Shown in pieces: positions 33,286 through 42,145 of a stretch of DNA of 47,083 nucleotides. This DNA is from Acidimicrobiaceae bacterium (GTDB taxonomy: Bacteria > Actinomycetota > Acidimicrobiia > Acidimicrobiales > RAAP-2), in NCBI GenBank assembly GCA_003158855.1, contig PMLJ01000016.1, forward strand, positions 1 through 47,083. The letters are read 5' to 3'. Position numbers and translations under genes: made by a program. How positions within the stretch are numbered: position 1 is the stretch's first letter; each line of letters opens with the position of its first letter. The notes below the pieces were generated by a model that was given only the letters and a program-made list of their open reading frames with translations, searched no databases and was not told the DNA's origin.

Positions 33286-34143
33286 ATGAACGTGGTGCGC
33301 CCGGGCGGGCCACTCCGCCTGACGATGGGGGAGAGGAACTTTGACGTCACGACGCGCGCTCTCGTGATGGGCATCCTCAACCGGACCAAGGACTCCTTCT
33401 ACGAACCCGCGGCGACGTTCGATCTTGACGCGTTGTTCACCCGCGCCGACCAGTTGGTGCGTGACGGGGCGGACCTCTTGGACGTGGGTGGGGTGAAGGC
33501 CGGACCCGGCGACGAGGTCACCGAAGTCGAGGAGCTCGAGCGCGTGGTGCCGGTTGTCGCGCAGCTGAAGAAGCGCTTCGACGTGCCCATCAGCATCGAC
33601 ACGTGGCGGGCCTCGGTGGCGAAGGCCTGCTTCGAGGAGGGTGCCTGCGTGGGAAACGACATCAGCGGCTTCGCCGACCCGGACTATCTCTGCGTCGCCG
33701 CCGACGCGAAGGCGACCGTTGTCGCCACGCATATTCGACTCCGCCCGCGCGTGGCGGACCCGAACCCGCACTACGACGACGTCACTTCGACCGTGTGTCG
33801 GTTTCTGCTCGAGCGTCGCCAGTGGGCGCTCGACGCCGGAGTCACGAGCGACCGGATCATCGTCGACGCCGGGCTCGACCTGGGAAAGACCGCCGGGCAG
33901 TCGCTGCAGCTCCTGCGCGATTCGTCGAGTCTCGCCGGACTCGGCTCGCCGCTGCTGCTCTCGGCGTCGAACAAGACCTTTCTCGGCGTCATGTTCAATC
34001 TGGCGGTGAACGAACGCCGCGAGGCCTCGCTCGCAGCGACCGCGCTCGGGATTGCGGGCGGGTGCCGTATCGTTCGTGTCCATGACGTGGCGGGAACAGT
34101 TCGGGTGCGCGACGCACTGGCCCGGATCCTGGAGGCGGCCTAG
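33286..34143 (+). CDS. Dihydropteroate synthase paralogue, FolP2-like
   Basis: 285 residues, TIM-barrel of the pterin-binding family. Motifs: VMGILNRTKDSFYEPA, DGADLLDVGGVKAGPGDEV, PISIDTWRA, NDISG, LSASNKTFLG and CRIVRVHDVAGT. True DHPS has N-V-T-x-D-S-F-S-D-G-G and E-S-T/S-R-P; here the first is NRTKDSFYEP and the second GGVKAGPG. The same changes mark mycobacterial FolP2, reported not to make dihydropteroate. So a related pterin-binding role is likelier than folate synthesis. Its TAG overlaps the holA GTG by one base. Confidence 0.88.
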   Translation: MNVVRPGGPLRLTMGERNFDVTTRALVMGILNRTKDSFYEPAATFDLDALFTRADQLVRDGADLLDVGGVKAGPGDEVTEVEELERVVPVVAQLKKRFDVPISIDTWRASVAKACFEEGACVGNDISGFADPDYLCVAADAKATVVATHIRLRPRVADPNPHYDDVTSTVCRFLLERRQWALDAGVTSDRIIVDAGLDLGKTAGQSLQLLRDSSSLAGLGSPLLLSASNKTFLGVMFNLAVNERREASLAATALGIAGGCRIVRVHDVAGTVRVRDALARILEAA

Positions 34144-35156
34144 TGTCTAGTTCCTTCGCCGTGGTGGGTACCGACGCCACGATGGTCTACGACGCGCTGC
34201 ACAACGTCGTCGCGAACGCCCTCGGGGACCTCGATCCCTCATTCGCGCTGCAGGACTTCACCGCGAAGGACGTCACGTCGTCGGGGGCCGTGTCGGTCGC
34301 GTCCCAGGTGATGGAGGCCCTCAACACCCCGCCCTTTCTCGTAGAACGCAGGGTGGTAGTCGTGCGAGACGCCCAGTCGCTCGTCGCCGAGGAGGTCGCG
34401 CAGATCCTGCAGTGGATGAACGACCCCGCCCCGGACACGGTGCTGGTGATCGGCGTCGTTGGAACGAAGGCCAACAAGCTCGTGAAGGCCGCCGGCGAAG
34501 TCGTCGAAGTCAATGTCGGGACCCGGTCCCAGGACCGCGTCGCGTTCGTCGAGGCGAAGTTGGCCGAGTACCGAGTCACGATCGATCGCACGACCGCGCA
34601 GCGGATCGCTGACAAGGTGGGCGACGACATCGCCCGCGTTGATTCACTGGCCCGGTCGCTCCAGTCGATCTACGGATCCGCGCCGCTCAACTTCACCCAC
34701 GTGGAGCCCTATCTGGGCGACGCCGGCGACGTGCCCGAATGGGACCTGACCGACGCTATCGACAACGGCGACGCCACCAAGGCGATCGTGGTGGCGCGAA
34801 GGATGCTCGACTCGAAGGGACGCGCCGGCCTCCAGATCGTCAACATGCTGCAGCGCCACTACTTGCGGATGGCCCGACTCGAGGGAAGCGGCGTGCGAGG
34901 TGACGACGAAGCCGCGGCGCTGCTCGGGATCAACCGGTATCCCGCCGGCAAGGCCCTTCGCGTGTCCCAGCGCATCGGGCCCGAGCGCATCACCGCGGCG
35001 GTGCACATGATCGCTAACGCCGACGTCGACCTGAAGGGCGGCGTGAGTTACGGCGGCAGGGACCTCAATACCGACCTCGACGTCACCGAACTGACCGTCA
35101 TTGAGGTGCTGGTCGCCCGGCTCGCGAAGATGACCCAGGGTGCGAGGCGCCGCTAG
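34143..35156 (+). CDS. holA: DNA polymerase III delta subunit
   Basis: 337 residues, clamp-loader delta subunit that opens the beta clamp. Seen: the HolA-type order of an N-terminal RecA-like domain with PFLVERRVVVVRDAQSL, a middle segment DIARVDSLARSLQSIYG, VPEWDLTDAIDNGDATKAIVVARRML, and a C-terminal collar domain with HYLRMARLEG and DVDLKGG. No Walker A, as expected for delta. GTG start shared with the folP2-like stop. In many genomes holA faces rpsT directly; here four kilobases with the lipid cassette lie between them. Confidence 0.9.
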   Translation: MSSSFAVVGTDATMVYDALHNVVANALGDLDPSFALQDFTAKDVTSSGAVSVASQVMEALNTPPFLVERRVVVVRDAQSLVAEEVAQILQWMNDPAPDTVLVIGVVGTKANKLVKAAGEVVEVNVGTRSQDRVAFVEAKLAEYRVTIDRTTAQRIADKVGDDIARVDSLARSLQSIYGSAPLNFTHVEPYLGDAGDVPEWDLTDAIDNGDATKAIVVARRMLDSKGRAGLQIVNMLQRHYLRMARLEGSGVRGDDEAAALLGINRYPAGKALRVSQRIGPERITAAVHMIANADVDLKGGVSYGGRDLNTDLDVTELTVIEVLVARLAKMTQGARRR

Positions 35157-35330
35157 GGGTGTTCGGGCTCTGGTCGGTGCTGGACCGCGCGACGCCGGTG
35201 GCGCCGACTCCGTGTCCGGCGACGCGGTGCGTCATAGGATTCGATTGAACTCGCCAGGGTGCCTGGCCCGTAGAAGGGGTGAGCGGTTCCGATTCGTCGG
35301 TGGCGCTCGCTTTGATTAGAGGCGTGGAGC

Positions 35331-35645
35331 ATGATCGGAATCGACCTGGTGAGCATCGGCGAGTTCCGCCGGGGGCTGGAGATCGGCGGCGCCAATCTTG
35401 CAAGGAGGGCCTTCGCTGAAGCAGCGGTGCCGCACCGGGAAGTGGAGCAGTTGGCGCGCACGTGGGCGGCGAAGGAGGCGGTCCACAAGCCCTCCGACGC
35501 GCCCACCCATCCGCTGAGCGGCGTCATGACTAGCCCGGACGCCCCGGGACTTCTGCTCGCCAGCTTGGATGAGCAACGTCTTGCGGTCTCGCTCTCGCGC
35601 ACGGCCGAGTACGTCGTCGCCCCGGTGATGCGGTTAGAGAAATGA
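35331..35645 (+). CDS. Holo-ACP synthase-like phosphopantetheinyl transferase
   Basis: 104 residues. AcpS signature: N-terminal MIGIDLVSIGEFRRGLE (metal-binding Asp4) and RTWAAKEAVHK (Glu/Lys of the CoA site), and C-terminal AVSLSRTAEYVVAPVM. Usual AcpS is about 120-130 residues, so this is short, with a compressed middle. It overlaps the next gene by ATGA; that gene encodes a protein with an internal carrier domain, the obvious target for this transferase. Whether it is the only AcpS of the cell cannot be seen here. Confidence 0.8.
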   Translation: MIGIDLVSIGEFRRGLEIGGANLARRAFAEAAVPHREVEQLARTWAAKEAVHKPSDAPTHPLSGVMTSPDAPGLLLASLDEQRLAVSLSRTAEYVVAPVMRLEK

Positions 35646-38107
35646 GCCAGCGCACCTTCAGCGACTACGTCGCTGACTTGGACCAGTTCGCCGGGAATCT
35701 GGCCCTGACCAGCAGGTCCTTCCTGAAGATCGAGAGGGTCACCCACCACGAACTGCGCCTGCGCTCGTACCAGACGGCTCACTACCTGAGCGCGTCAGGC
35801 GTGCAGCGCGGCGACCGGGTCATGGTCGTCGCGACCAATTCGCCCGAATGGGTGGAGCTGCTCCTCGGGACCCTGCTGATCGGCGCGGTGCTCGTCCCCG
35901 TTGACGCGAGCAGCTCGGCTGAGGTGACGATGCGCTTCGCCCGAGAGACGTCCCCGAAGATCGTGTTCGCGGGCAGAAACCTCCATCTGGACGGCGCGGA
36001 CTTCGCCACGCATTTCCTGGACGAGCTCGGGGCGCTCGTCGCCGGATCCCCGCGCACCGATCCCGCGTTCCCCCTGGAGCAGGAGTGGCCGGCCGTCATC
36101 GTGTTCACCTCGGGAACCACGGCTGACCCCAAGGGCGTGGTGCTCACCCATGAGAACATCCTCGCCAACGTCGCGGGCATTCTCGCGAGAATCGACGTCG
36201 GACCGGACTGGCGCCTTCTGTCGGTGCTGCCGCTTTCGCACATGTACGAGATGTCCGGCAGCCTTTCGGTCCTGGCGCGTGGCGCCAGCATCTTCTACAT
36301 GCCTCGAGTCACCCCCCGGGCAATCGTGCAGAGTCTGGGGGACTACCAGATCAACGTGATGCTCGCCATCCCGCAGCTTCTCTCGCTCATGCTCGAGCGG
36401 ATCCAACAGACCGTCCAAGAACGAGGGCAAGCCAAGCTGTTCCAGGCAGCGTTGAGGATCGCGGGCCATCTGCCGTTCGCGCTGCGAAGGGTCCTCTTCC
36501 ACAGCGTCCTGTCACAGCTGGGCGGACACCTGCGCATCGTGGTCACCGGCGGCGCGCCCATTCCCATCGACGTCGCGACGACGTGGGAGCGCATGGGCGT
36601 TCTCATGGTGCAGGGCTACGGCCTCACCGAAACGTCGCCGATCCTCAGCGGCAACGGCCTGAACGACCGACGGCTCGACTCGGCGGGCAGGGCGCTCGAC
36701 AATGTGCAGTTGCGCATAGGCGAAGACGGCGAGATCCAGGCGAAGGGCCCCAGCGTCTTTCACGGGTACTGGCACGACGAATCAGCCACCCGCGCCGCGT
36801 TCAGCGAGGACGGCTGGTTCCGCACGGGCGACGTCGGCCGGCTCGAGGATGGCTGGCTGTTCATTCAAGGTCGGCTCAAGTTCGTCGTCGTGCGCAGCAG
36901 CGGCCTGAAGGTCTTTCCCGAGGACGTCGAAGTGGTCGCCGAGAAGGAGCCCCTCATACGCGAAATCTGTATCGTCGGGCTCAGGGACCAAAAGGGGGAG
37001 TCGGTCCTGGCGGTGCTGGTCGCCGACGGGTCGGATCAGGTCGTCAATGACGCCATCGCGCGCATCAACGCCCGGCTCGAGCCCTTTCAGCACATCGATG
37101 ACTGGCGGCGCTGGCCGGAGGGCGATTTCCCTCGCACGCGTCTGCTCAAGGTCGACCGGCGCCAGGTCGAGGAGTGGGCCAACACCGGCGGAGCCGTGGC
37201 GCCGGCGAAGCCAGGTCACTTCGAAGCCGGCGAGGACCCCTTGGTCCACGTCATTCGCCTGAGCCTGGACGATCCGGGCGCGGTGATCAACGACTCGGAC
37301 CGTCTGGCCGACCTCGGTCTCGATTCACTGCGACGGCTCACCGCCATCTCCATGCTCGAGGAGCAGCTGGGAATCTCCATCTCCGATGACGTCATCGCCC
37401 CCGAGACCACCGTCGAGGAACTGCGTCGACTGGCGGGTGAGGGGAGTCCCGCGGAAACTGCGCTCCGCGCTCCGCGCTGGCCCTACTGGCGATGGGTGAG
37501 GTTCGTCGGAAACGGCCTTCGCGAAACGGTGCTGCGAGGTATTGTCCGAATCTGGGTCAGGGTGAGTGTCGAGGGCGTCGAGGGGCTGGCGGACTTCAAG
37601 GGCCCCGCGCTGTTCATCTTCAACCACAGCGATGACTTCGACGGACCGGTCGTCTACCACGCCCTGCCCCGCAAGATCCGGACGCGCCTCGCCGTAGCGA
37701 CCGCCGACGACGTGCTTCGCGACCACAAGTTGCTGGCGCTGCTGGCGCGGGTCTGCTTCGCGGGCTTCAGCTTCGCGCGCAGCGAGCCGTACCTGCCCAG
37801 CCTCGAATACGTGGGTGAGATGGTGGACCGGGGCTGGAACGTGCTGATCTCTCCCGAGGGCCGATTGAGCACCACCGGGCGGCTGCAGCCCTTCAAGTCG
37901 GGCATCGGACTGCTCGCCGTCAGCCTCGGCGTGCCCGTCATCCCCATCAAGACCATCGGCCTCGCCGGCACCGTGCCGCTGCACGCGAAGTGGCCGAAAC
38001 GGCGTAGTCGCGTGACCGTACGGATCGGCCAGCCGATGTGCTTCGGTCCCCGGATGAACTACGACGACGTGACCGAAGCGTTGTATCGAGCCGTAGAAGA
38101 CCTCTAG
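35642..38107 (+). CDS. Acyl-AMP ligase - ACP - PlsC acyltransferase fusion (Aas-like)
   Basis: 821 residues in three parts. Residues 1-520: ANL adenylating domain with IVFTSGTTADPKGVVLTHEN, YGLTETSPIL, GWFRTGDVGRLEDGWL and GRLKFVVVRSSGLKVFPED. Residues about 530-600: acyl-carrier domain, LADLGLDSLRRL, phosphopantetheine Ser562. Residues about 640-821: PlsC-type acyltransferase with NHSDDFDG (His662, H-x4-D) and SPEGRLSTTGRLQPFKSG. It could activate a free fatty acid, load it on its own carrier and pass it to a lysophospholipid or glycerolipid acceptor. E. coli Aas has the same two catalytic domains in reverse order and borrows ACP. Coupled to AcpS upstream and followed by an MFS gene. Confidence 0.9.
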   Translation: MSQRTFSDYVADLDQFAGNLALTSRSFLKIERVTHHELRLRSYQTAHYLSASGVQRGDRVMVVATNSPEWVELLLGTLLIGAVLVPVDASSSAEVTMRFARETSPKIVFAGRNLHLDGADFATHFLDELGALVAGSPRTDPAFPLEQEWPAVIVFTSGTTADPKGVVLTHENILANVAGILARIDVGPDWRLLSVLPLSHMYEMSGSLSVLARGASIFYMPRVTPRAIVQSLGDYQINVMLAIPQLLSLMLERIQQTVQERGQAKLFQAALRIAGHLPFALRRVLFHSVLSQLGGHLRIVVTGGAPIPIDVATTWERMGVLMVQGYGLTETSPILSGNGLNDRRLDSAGRALDNVQLRIGEDGEIQAKGPSVFHGYWHDESATRAAFSEDGWFRTGDVGRLEDGWLFIQGRLKFVVVRSSGLKVFPEDVEVVAEKEPLIREICIVGLRDQKGESVLAVLVADGSDQVVNDAIARINARLEPFQHIDDWRRWPEGDFPRTRLLKVDRRQVEEWANTGGAVAPAKPGHFEAGEDPLVHVIRLSLDDPGAVINDSDRLADLGLDSLRRLTAISMLEEQLGISISDDVIAPETTVEELRRLAGEGSPAETALRAPRWPYWRWVRFVGNGLRETVLRGIVRIWVRVSVEGVEGLADFKGPALFIFNHSDDFDGPVVYHALPRKIRTRLAVATADDVLRDHKLLALLARVCFAGFSFARSEPYLPSLEYVGEMVDRGWNVLISPEGRLSTTGRLQPFKSGIGLLAVSLGVPVIPIKTIGLAGTVPLHAKWPKRRSRVTVRIGQPMCFGPRMNYDDVTEALYRAVEDL

Positions 38108-38177
38108 GCCATGCGCCGCGCTCAACGAACGAGGACGCGACAACATCGGACGATGCGGGTTCGAGGCCGGCGCAACC

Positions 38178-39425
38178 GTGCCTGATCGCGTCGCTTCGGG
38201 CCCGCTTTCGCGAATGAGCGATCGGGTCACGGTGATTCTGTTCCTCGCGGCCCTCGCGGCGGGGTTCGCCGAGTTCGGCGCCACGACGGCGTTGAACGAC
38301 GTGGCGAGCCACTTCGGTCACCTCTCCCAGAGTGGTTCGCTGCGCAGTGCGGTCGGGCTCTCGGGCTCGGCGTTGGGACTCGGGCTCGCGGCGCTGCGTG
38401 TCGCCTCGCTCGGGGCCTTGCCCCTTTCGTCGCTCGCGGACCGGTGGGGTCGCACGAGGGTCCTGCGCCGGACGCTCGTGCTGGGACTGCTCATCACTGC
38501 AGCGGCGTCGTTGAGCCCCGGGTACTGGGTGTTCGTGCTCTGCTTCGCCCTGGCGCGCCCGCTGCTGACGGTCGCGACGACCTTGGTGCAGATCATCACC
38601 GTGGAACTGGCGAGCACGACGCTTCGGATCCAGCGCCTGGCGATCATGGCCGCGGGGGTCGGGATCGGCTCCGGCGTCTCGGCGGTGCTGCACGGGCTCG
38701 TACGCGGGTCCGATTCGTTTCGCTGGCTGTTCGCGCTGGCCGTCGTGCCGGTGCTGCTGATCGTGCCGTTGCTCAAGGCCGTTCCCGAGCCGGTCCAGCG
38801 GACCGACGCGCTCGCGCTGGCCCGGCTGGGCGCGGTGCCGGCGGACTCTCGCGGTCGACTCGGAATCGTCGCCACGGTGGCCTTCACCATCGGGGTGATC
38901 ACCGGGCCCTCGGGCGGATTCACGTTCGTCTACAGCGAGGGCATATTGAAGATGAAGCCGTCAATCGTGGCGACGGTGGTGGTCGCGAGCGGGCTCGCGG
39001 GCTTGGCGGGACTGTTCGCCAGCCGCCGCCTGGCGCGCACCATGGGCCGGCGATGGACCGTGGCGTTCGGCGTGGTGTCGACGGCGGTGGTGTCGACGTA
39101 CGCCTACAGCGGCGGACGCGTTGGTTTCGTGATCGGCTACGTGCTGAGCGTCGGAGCCGGGGGTCTGTTGTCGCCGGCGATGACCGCGATCAGCACCGAG
39201 ATCTTCGCGCACAACTTTCGCGCCACGAGCGCCGGCTGGATCACGGTCGCCGGTGTCGTCGGAGCGGTCTGCGGCCTCGGCCTGTTCGGCTGGGTGGGCG
39301 ACGTCGTGCACACGTCAAGCCAGACCGGACTGCGCCTCCCGGCGATGGTCACCTTCTTGCCCCTGCTGCCAACGCTGCTGCTCTTGACGCGTCTGCCCGA
39401 GAGCCGGGGGATGGAGTTGTCCTAG
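38178..39425 (+). CDS. MFS transporter (candidate lysophospholipid or lipid carrier)
   Basis: 415 residues from GTG 38178, with ATG 38214 as alternative. About 12 hydrophobic segments in two halves; the MFS loop 2-3 motif appears as LPLSSLADRWGRTRVLRR. Other segments include ALGLGLAALRVASLGA, VAFTIGVITGPSGGFTF and the last TFLPLLPTLLLLTRLP. It lies 70 bp after the acyltransferase fusion on the same strand and is followed by a strong terminator, so the three genes form a cassette. E. coli pairs Aas with the MFS flippase LplT; a similar role here is inferred, not shown by sequence identity. Confidence 0.82.
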   Translation: MPDRVASGPLSRMSDRVTVILFLAALAAGFAEFGATTALNDVASHFGHLSQSGSLRSAVGLSGSALGLGLAALRVASLGALPLSSLADRWGRTRVLRRTLVLGLLITAAASLSPGYWVFVLCFALARPLLTVATTLVQIITVELASTTLRIQRLAIMAAGVGIGSGVSAVLHGLVRGSDSFRWLFALAVVPVLLIVPLLKAVPEPVQRTDALALARLGAVPADSRGRLGIVATVAFTIGVITGPSGGFTFVYSEGILKMKPSIVATVVVASGLAGLAGLFASRRLARTMGRRWTVAFGVVSTAVVSTYAYSGGRVGFVIGYVLSVGAGGLLSPAMTAISTEIFAHNFRATSAGWITVAGVVGAVCGLGLFGWVGDVVHTSSQTGLRLPAMVTFLPLLPTLLLLTRLPESRGMELS

Positions 39426-39426
39426 G

Positions 39427-39449
39427 CCCGTGCGCTGGCACGGGTTTCG
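39427..39449 (+). terminator. Intrinsic terminator of the lipid cassette
   Basis: CCCGTGC - GCTG - GCACGGG (39427-39444) is a perfect 7-bp G+C-rich stem with a 4-base loop, followed by TTTCG. It begins two bases after the MFS stop. Confidence 0.8.
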
Positions 39450-39605
39450 TCACTCATCGAGAGTGCCCTGGCGCGATTGGACCGTCCGGGTCACCGCGAC
39501 GCCTCGAGCACTCGACGGCGGGCAGGCGGGTTCGAGGAATGGAGAACCAGGAGAGTCGTGGACGGCGGCGCGCAGAGCGGCTCTCCGACGGGAGGAAACG
39601 CGGAA

Positions 39606-39869
39606 CTAGGCGTCGTTGCGAAGTGAAGCGATCCGCTTCATCAGGCCGCTCTTCTTGTTGGCGGCCTGGTTCTTGTGGATGACGCCCTTGGAGGCGGCCA
39701 TGTCGATGCGCTTGACGGCGGCGCGCAGGGCGGTCTCTTCGTTCTCGGTGCCGACCGAAGAGATGGCGGTCTTGGTGCGGGTACGCAGCTCGGACTTGAC
39801 GGCCTTGTTGCGGTCGCGGTCGACGATGTTCTGCTTGTTGCGCTTAATCTGGCTCTTGATATTTGCCAC
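39606..39869 (-). CDS. rpsT: 30S ribosomal protein S20
   Basis: 87 residues from GTG 39869 (VANIKSQIKRNKQN), with CGAGG seven bases upstream; frames further upstream are not part of S20. A basic helical protein binding 16S rRNA in early 30S assembly. Conserved C-terminal VIHKNQAANKKSGLMKRIASL. Divergent from lepA with 118 bp between starts, a very common arrangement. The usual holA neighbour is displaced by the lipid cassette. Confidence 0.95.
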   Translation of the reverse strand: MANIKSQIKRNKQNIVDRDRNKAVKSELRTRTKTAISSVGTENEETALRAAVKRIDMAASKGVIHKNQAANKKSGLMKRIASLRNDA

Positions 39870-39987
39870 GAAAACCTCGTTATCAGTACGCCGAAACTGT
39901 CCGGCGGGCTGCATAAGGCTAGCAGGAGTACCCGGGCCCTCTCTACTTCGGCTGGGGCGCTGCGCGGACGGGTAGCCTTTCTACACC

Positions 39988-41793
39988 GTGGCAACTCCTT
40001 CAACGACTGTCGATTTCAGCAAAATACGGAATTTTTCCATTATTTCGCACGTCGACCACGGAAAGTCGACGCTCTCGGACCGAATTCTGGAGATAACCGG
40101 TGCCGTGGACCCTCGCCTCATGCGCGCCCAGTATCTCGACTCCATGGACATCGAGCGAGAGCGCGGCATCACCATCAAGGCCCAGAACGTGCGAGTCAAG
40201 TACGACGGGTACATTCTTCAGCTCATCGACACGCCCGGTCACGTCGACTTCGGCTACGAGGTCTCGCGCTCGCTCGCGGCGTGCGAAGGCGCGGTCCTGC
40301 TCGTGGACGCGAGCCAGGGAATCCAGGCCCAGACGCTCGCGAACTGCTACCAGGCGCTCGAGAACAACCTGGAGATCGTGGCGGTGCTCAACAAGATCGA
40401 CCTGCCGGCGGCCGACCCCGAGCGCTGCAAGGAGGAGCTCGAGCGCGTGCTCGGACTTCCCGCCGACGAGATCCTCTCGATTTCCGCGAAGACCGGCGAG
40501 GGGATTCCCGAACTGCTGCACGCGGTGATCGAGAGGATTCCCGCCCCGAAAGGCGACCCCGACGCTGCGCTTCGAGCGCTCATCTTCGATTCGTACTACG
40601 ACCAGTACCGCGGCGTCATCAGCTCGATCCGGATCATCGACGGCACCCTTCGCGACAACGTGAAGATCCGCATGATGCAGGCGGGCGAGAACCACGAGAT
40701 CGAAGAGATCGGCATTCGCACCCCCGACATGATCAGCGTCGGCCAGCTCGGCCCCGGTGAGGTCGGCTTCATCGTCGCGGGCATCAAGGACGTCGCCGGG
40801 GCCCGCTCGGGCGAGACCATCACCGAAGCGGGACGGCCCGCGGCCGAGCCCCTCCACGGCTACAGCGACCCCAAGCCCATGGTCTTTTGCGGTATCTACC
40901 CCATTGACGGCGACGACCTTCCCGACCTTCGCGACGCCCTGGACAAACTGAAACTCAACGACGCCTCGATCACCTACGAGCCCGAATCGAGCCACGCCCT
41001 GGGTTTCGGTTTCCGGTGCGGTTTCCTCGGGCTCTTGCACATGGAGATCGTGCGCGAGCGCCTGGAGCGCGAGTTCAACCTGGACCTCATCGCGACGGCC
41101 CCGTCGGTGGTGTACCGCGCGTACCTGACCGACGGCAGCGAAGTGAAGATCGACAACCCGACGGACCTGCCCGACCCCAGCCGCCTGGACCACATCGACG
41201 AGCCGATGCTCAACATCTCGATCCTCACCCCGGCGGAGTACCTCGGCACCGTGATGGACCTGTGCCAGTCGCGCCGCGCCGAGATGATCAAGATGGACTA
41301 CCTCTCGACCGAGCGCGTCGAGATCCGCTACTCCATTCCGCTCGCCGAGGTGGTCATCGACTTCTTCGACGCGCTGAAGAGCCGGACCAAGGGCTACGCG
41401 AGCCTCGACTACGAGCAGAGCGGCTACATCACGTCGAACCTCGTGCGCGTGGACCTGCTGATCAACCACGAACCCGTCGACGCCTTCTCCACGATCGTGC
41501 ACCGGTCGAACGCCGACTACTACGGAAGGAAGATGGCCGAGCGCCTGAAGGAGCTCATTCCCCGCCAGATGTTCGACGTGCCGATCCAAGCGGCCGTCGG
41601 TGGACGGGTCATCGCGAGAGAGACCGTGAAGGCCCGGCGCAAGGACGTCCTCGCCAAGTGTTACGGCGGCGACATCACCCGAAAGCGCAAGCTGCTCGAG
41701 AAGCAGAAGGAGGGCAAGAAGCGCATGAAGAATCTCGGACGAGTCGAAGTCCCCCAGGAAGCATTCGTCGCCGCATTGAAACTCGAGGACTGA
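39988..41793 (+). CDS. lepA: Elongation factor 4 (LepA)
   Basis: 601 residues, translational GTPase that acts on stalled or mis-translocated ribosomes. G1 [10 protein letters not shown]2 [11 protein letters not shown]3 [12 protein letters not shown]4 NKID, then EF4-specific parts: [38 protein letters not shown], and the C-terminal [20 protein letters not shown]. Length is standard. GTG start; a TAGCCT box ends ten bases upstream and no ribosome site is seen, so the transcript may be leaderless. Confidence 0.97.
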   Translation: MATPSTTVDFSKIRNFSIISHVDHGKSTLSDRILEITGAVDPRLMRAQYLDSMDIERERGITIKAQNVRVKYDGYILQLIDTPGHVDFGYEVSRSLAACEGAVLLVDASQGIQAQTLANCYQALENNLEIVAVLNKIDLPAADPERCKEELERVLGLPADEILSISAKTGEGIPELLHAVIERIPAPKGDPDAALRALIFDSYYDQYRGVISSIRIIDGTLRDNVKIRMMQAGENHEIEEIGIRTPDMISVGQLGPGEVGFIVAGIKDVAGARSGETITEAGRPAAEPLHGYSDPKPMVFCGIYPIDGDDLPDLRDALDKLKLNDASITYEPESSHALGFGFRCGFLGLLHMEIVRERLEREFNLDLIATAPSVVYRAYLTDGSEVKIDNPTDLPDPSRLDHIDEPMLNISILTPAEYLGTVMDLCQSRRAEMIKMDYLSTERVEIRYSIPLAEVVIDFFDALKSRTKGYASLDYEQSGYITSNLVRVDLLINHEPVDAFSTIVHRSNADYYGRKMAERLKELIPRQMFDVPIQAAVGGRVIARETVKARRKDVLAKCYGGDITRKRKLLEKQKEGKKRMKNLGRVEVPQEAFVAALKLED

Positions 41794-41794
41794 C

Positions 41795-42140
41795 TCAGTA
41801 GCCCGTTGCGCCGTCGATGCATTCACGCAGCCGGTCGGCGTGGCCGCAGTGTTGCGCTCCTCGATCATGCGGATGTTGATCGATCGCACGTCGACCTCGC
41901 GCCCGCAACGGAGCACGCGCCATCGTGTCGAGGTCGAGTCCCGGGCAGAGCTCGCGCGAGCGTTGAGGGCGCGACCGACGACAGAGCGAGCCCTTCGATC
42001 GATGGTCCAGCCCACTTCTTGGCCAAGGTGCCGCGGTGGAAGTCGAGCCACGAGCTCACTTGGACCTGCTCGGGCCCCGACGAGACGGGGCTGCGTCGAA
42101 AGGCATCCACACGCGCGATAGGCGAACTCTGGGACGCGAA
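41795..42140 (-). pseudogene. Decayed DinB/DUF664-family protein
   Basis: On the minus strand the N-terminal part reads SSWLDFHRGTLAKKWAGPSI then VAPSTLARALPG (pattern of DUF664: SWLDFHR.TL..K..GL...L....VPPSTL). A middle stretch of roughly 60-80 codons is missing. After frame changes it continues REVDVRSINIRMIEE and, one frame on, HCGHADRLRECIDGATGY before TGA at 41797-41795. The last 18 residues are the highly conserved DUF664 C-terminus. At least two frameshifts and a deletion make it non-functional. Confidence 0.8.
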
Positions 42141-42145
42141 GGACC

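Noticed and set aside
33121-34083. Upstream extension of the 32080-33120 kinase into a 667-residue minus-strand protein
   Set aside because: The extension is antisense to the folP2-like gene and lacks any domain; the kinase family begins near the ATG at 33120.
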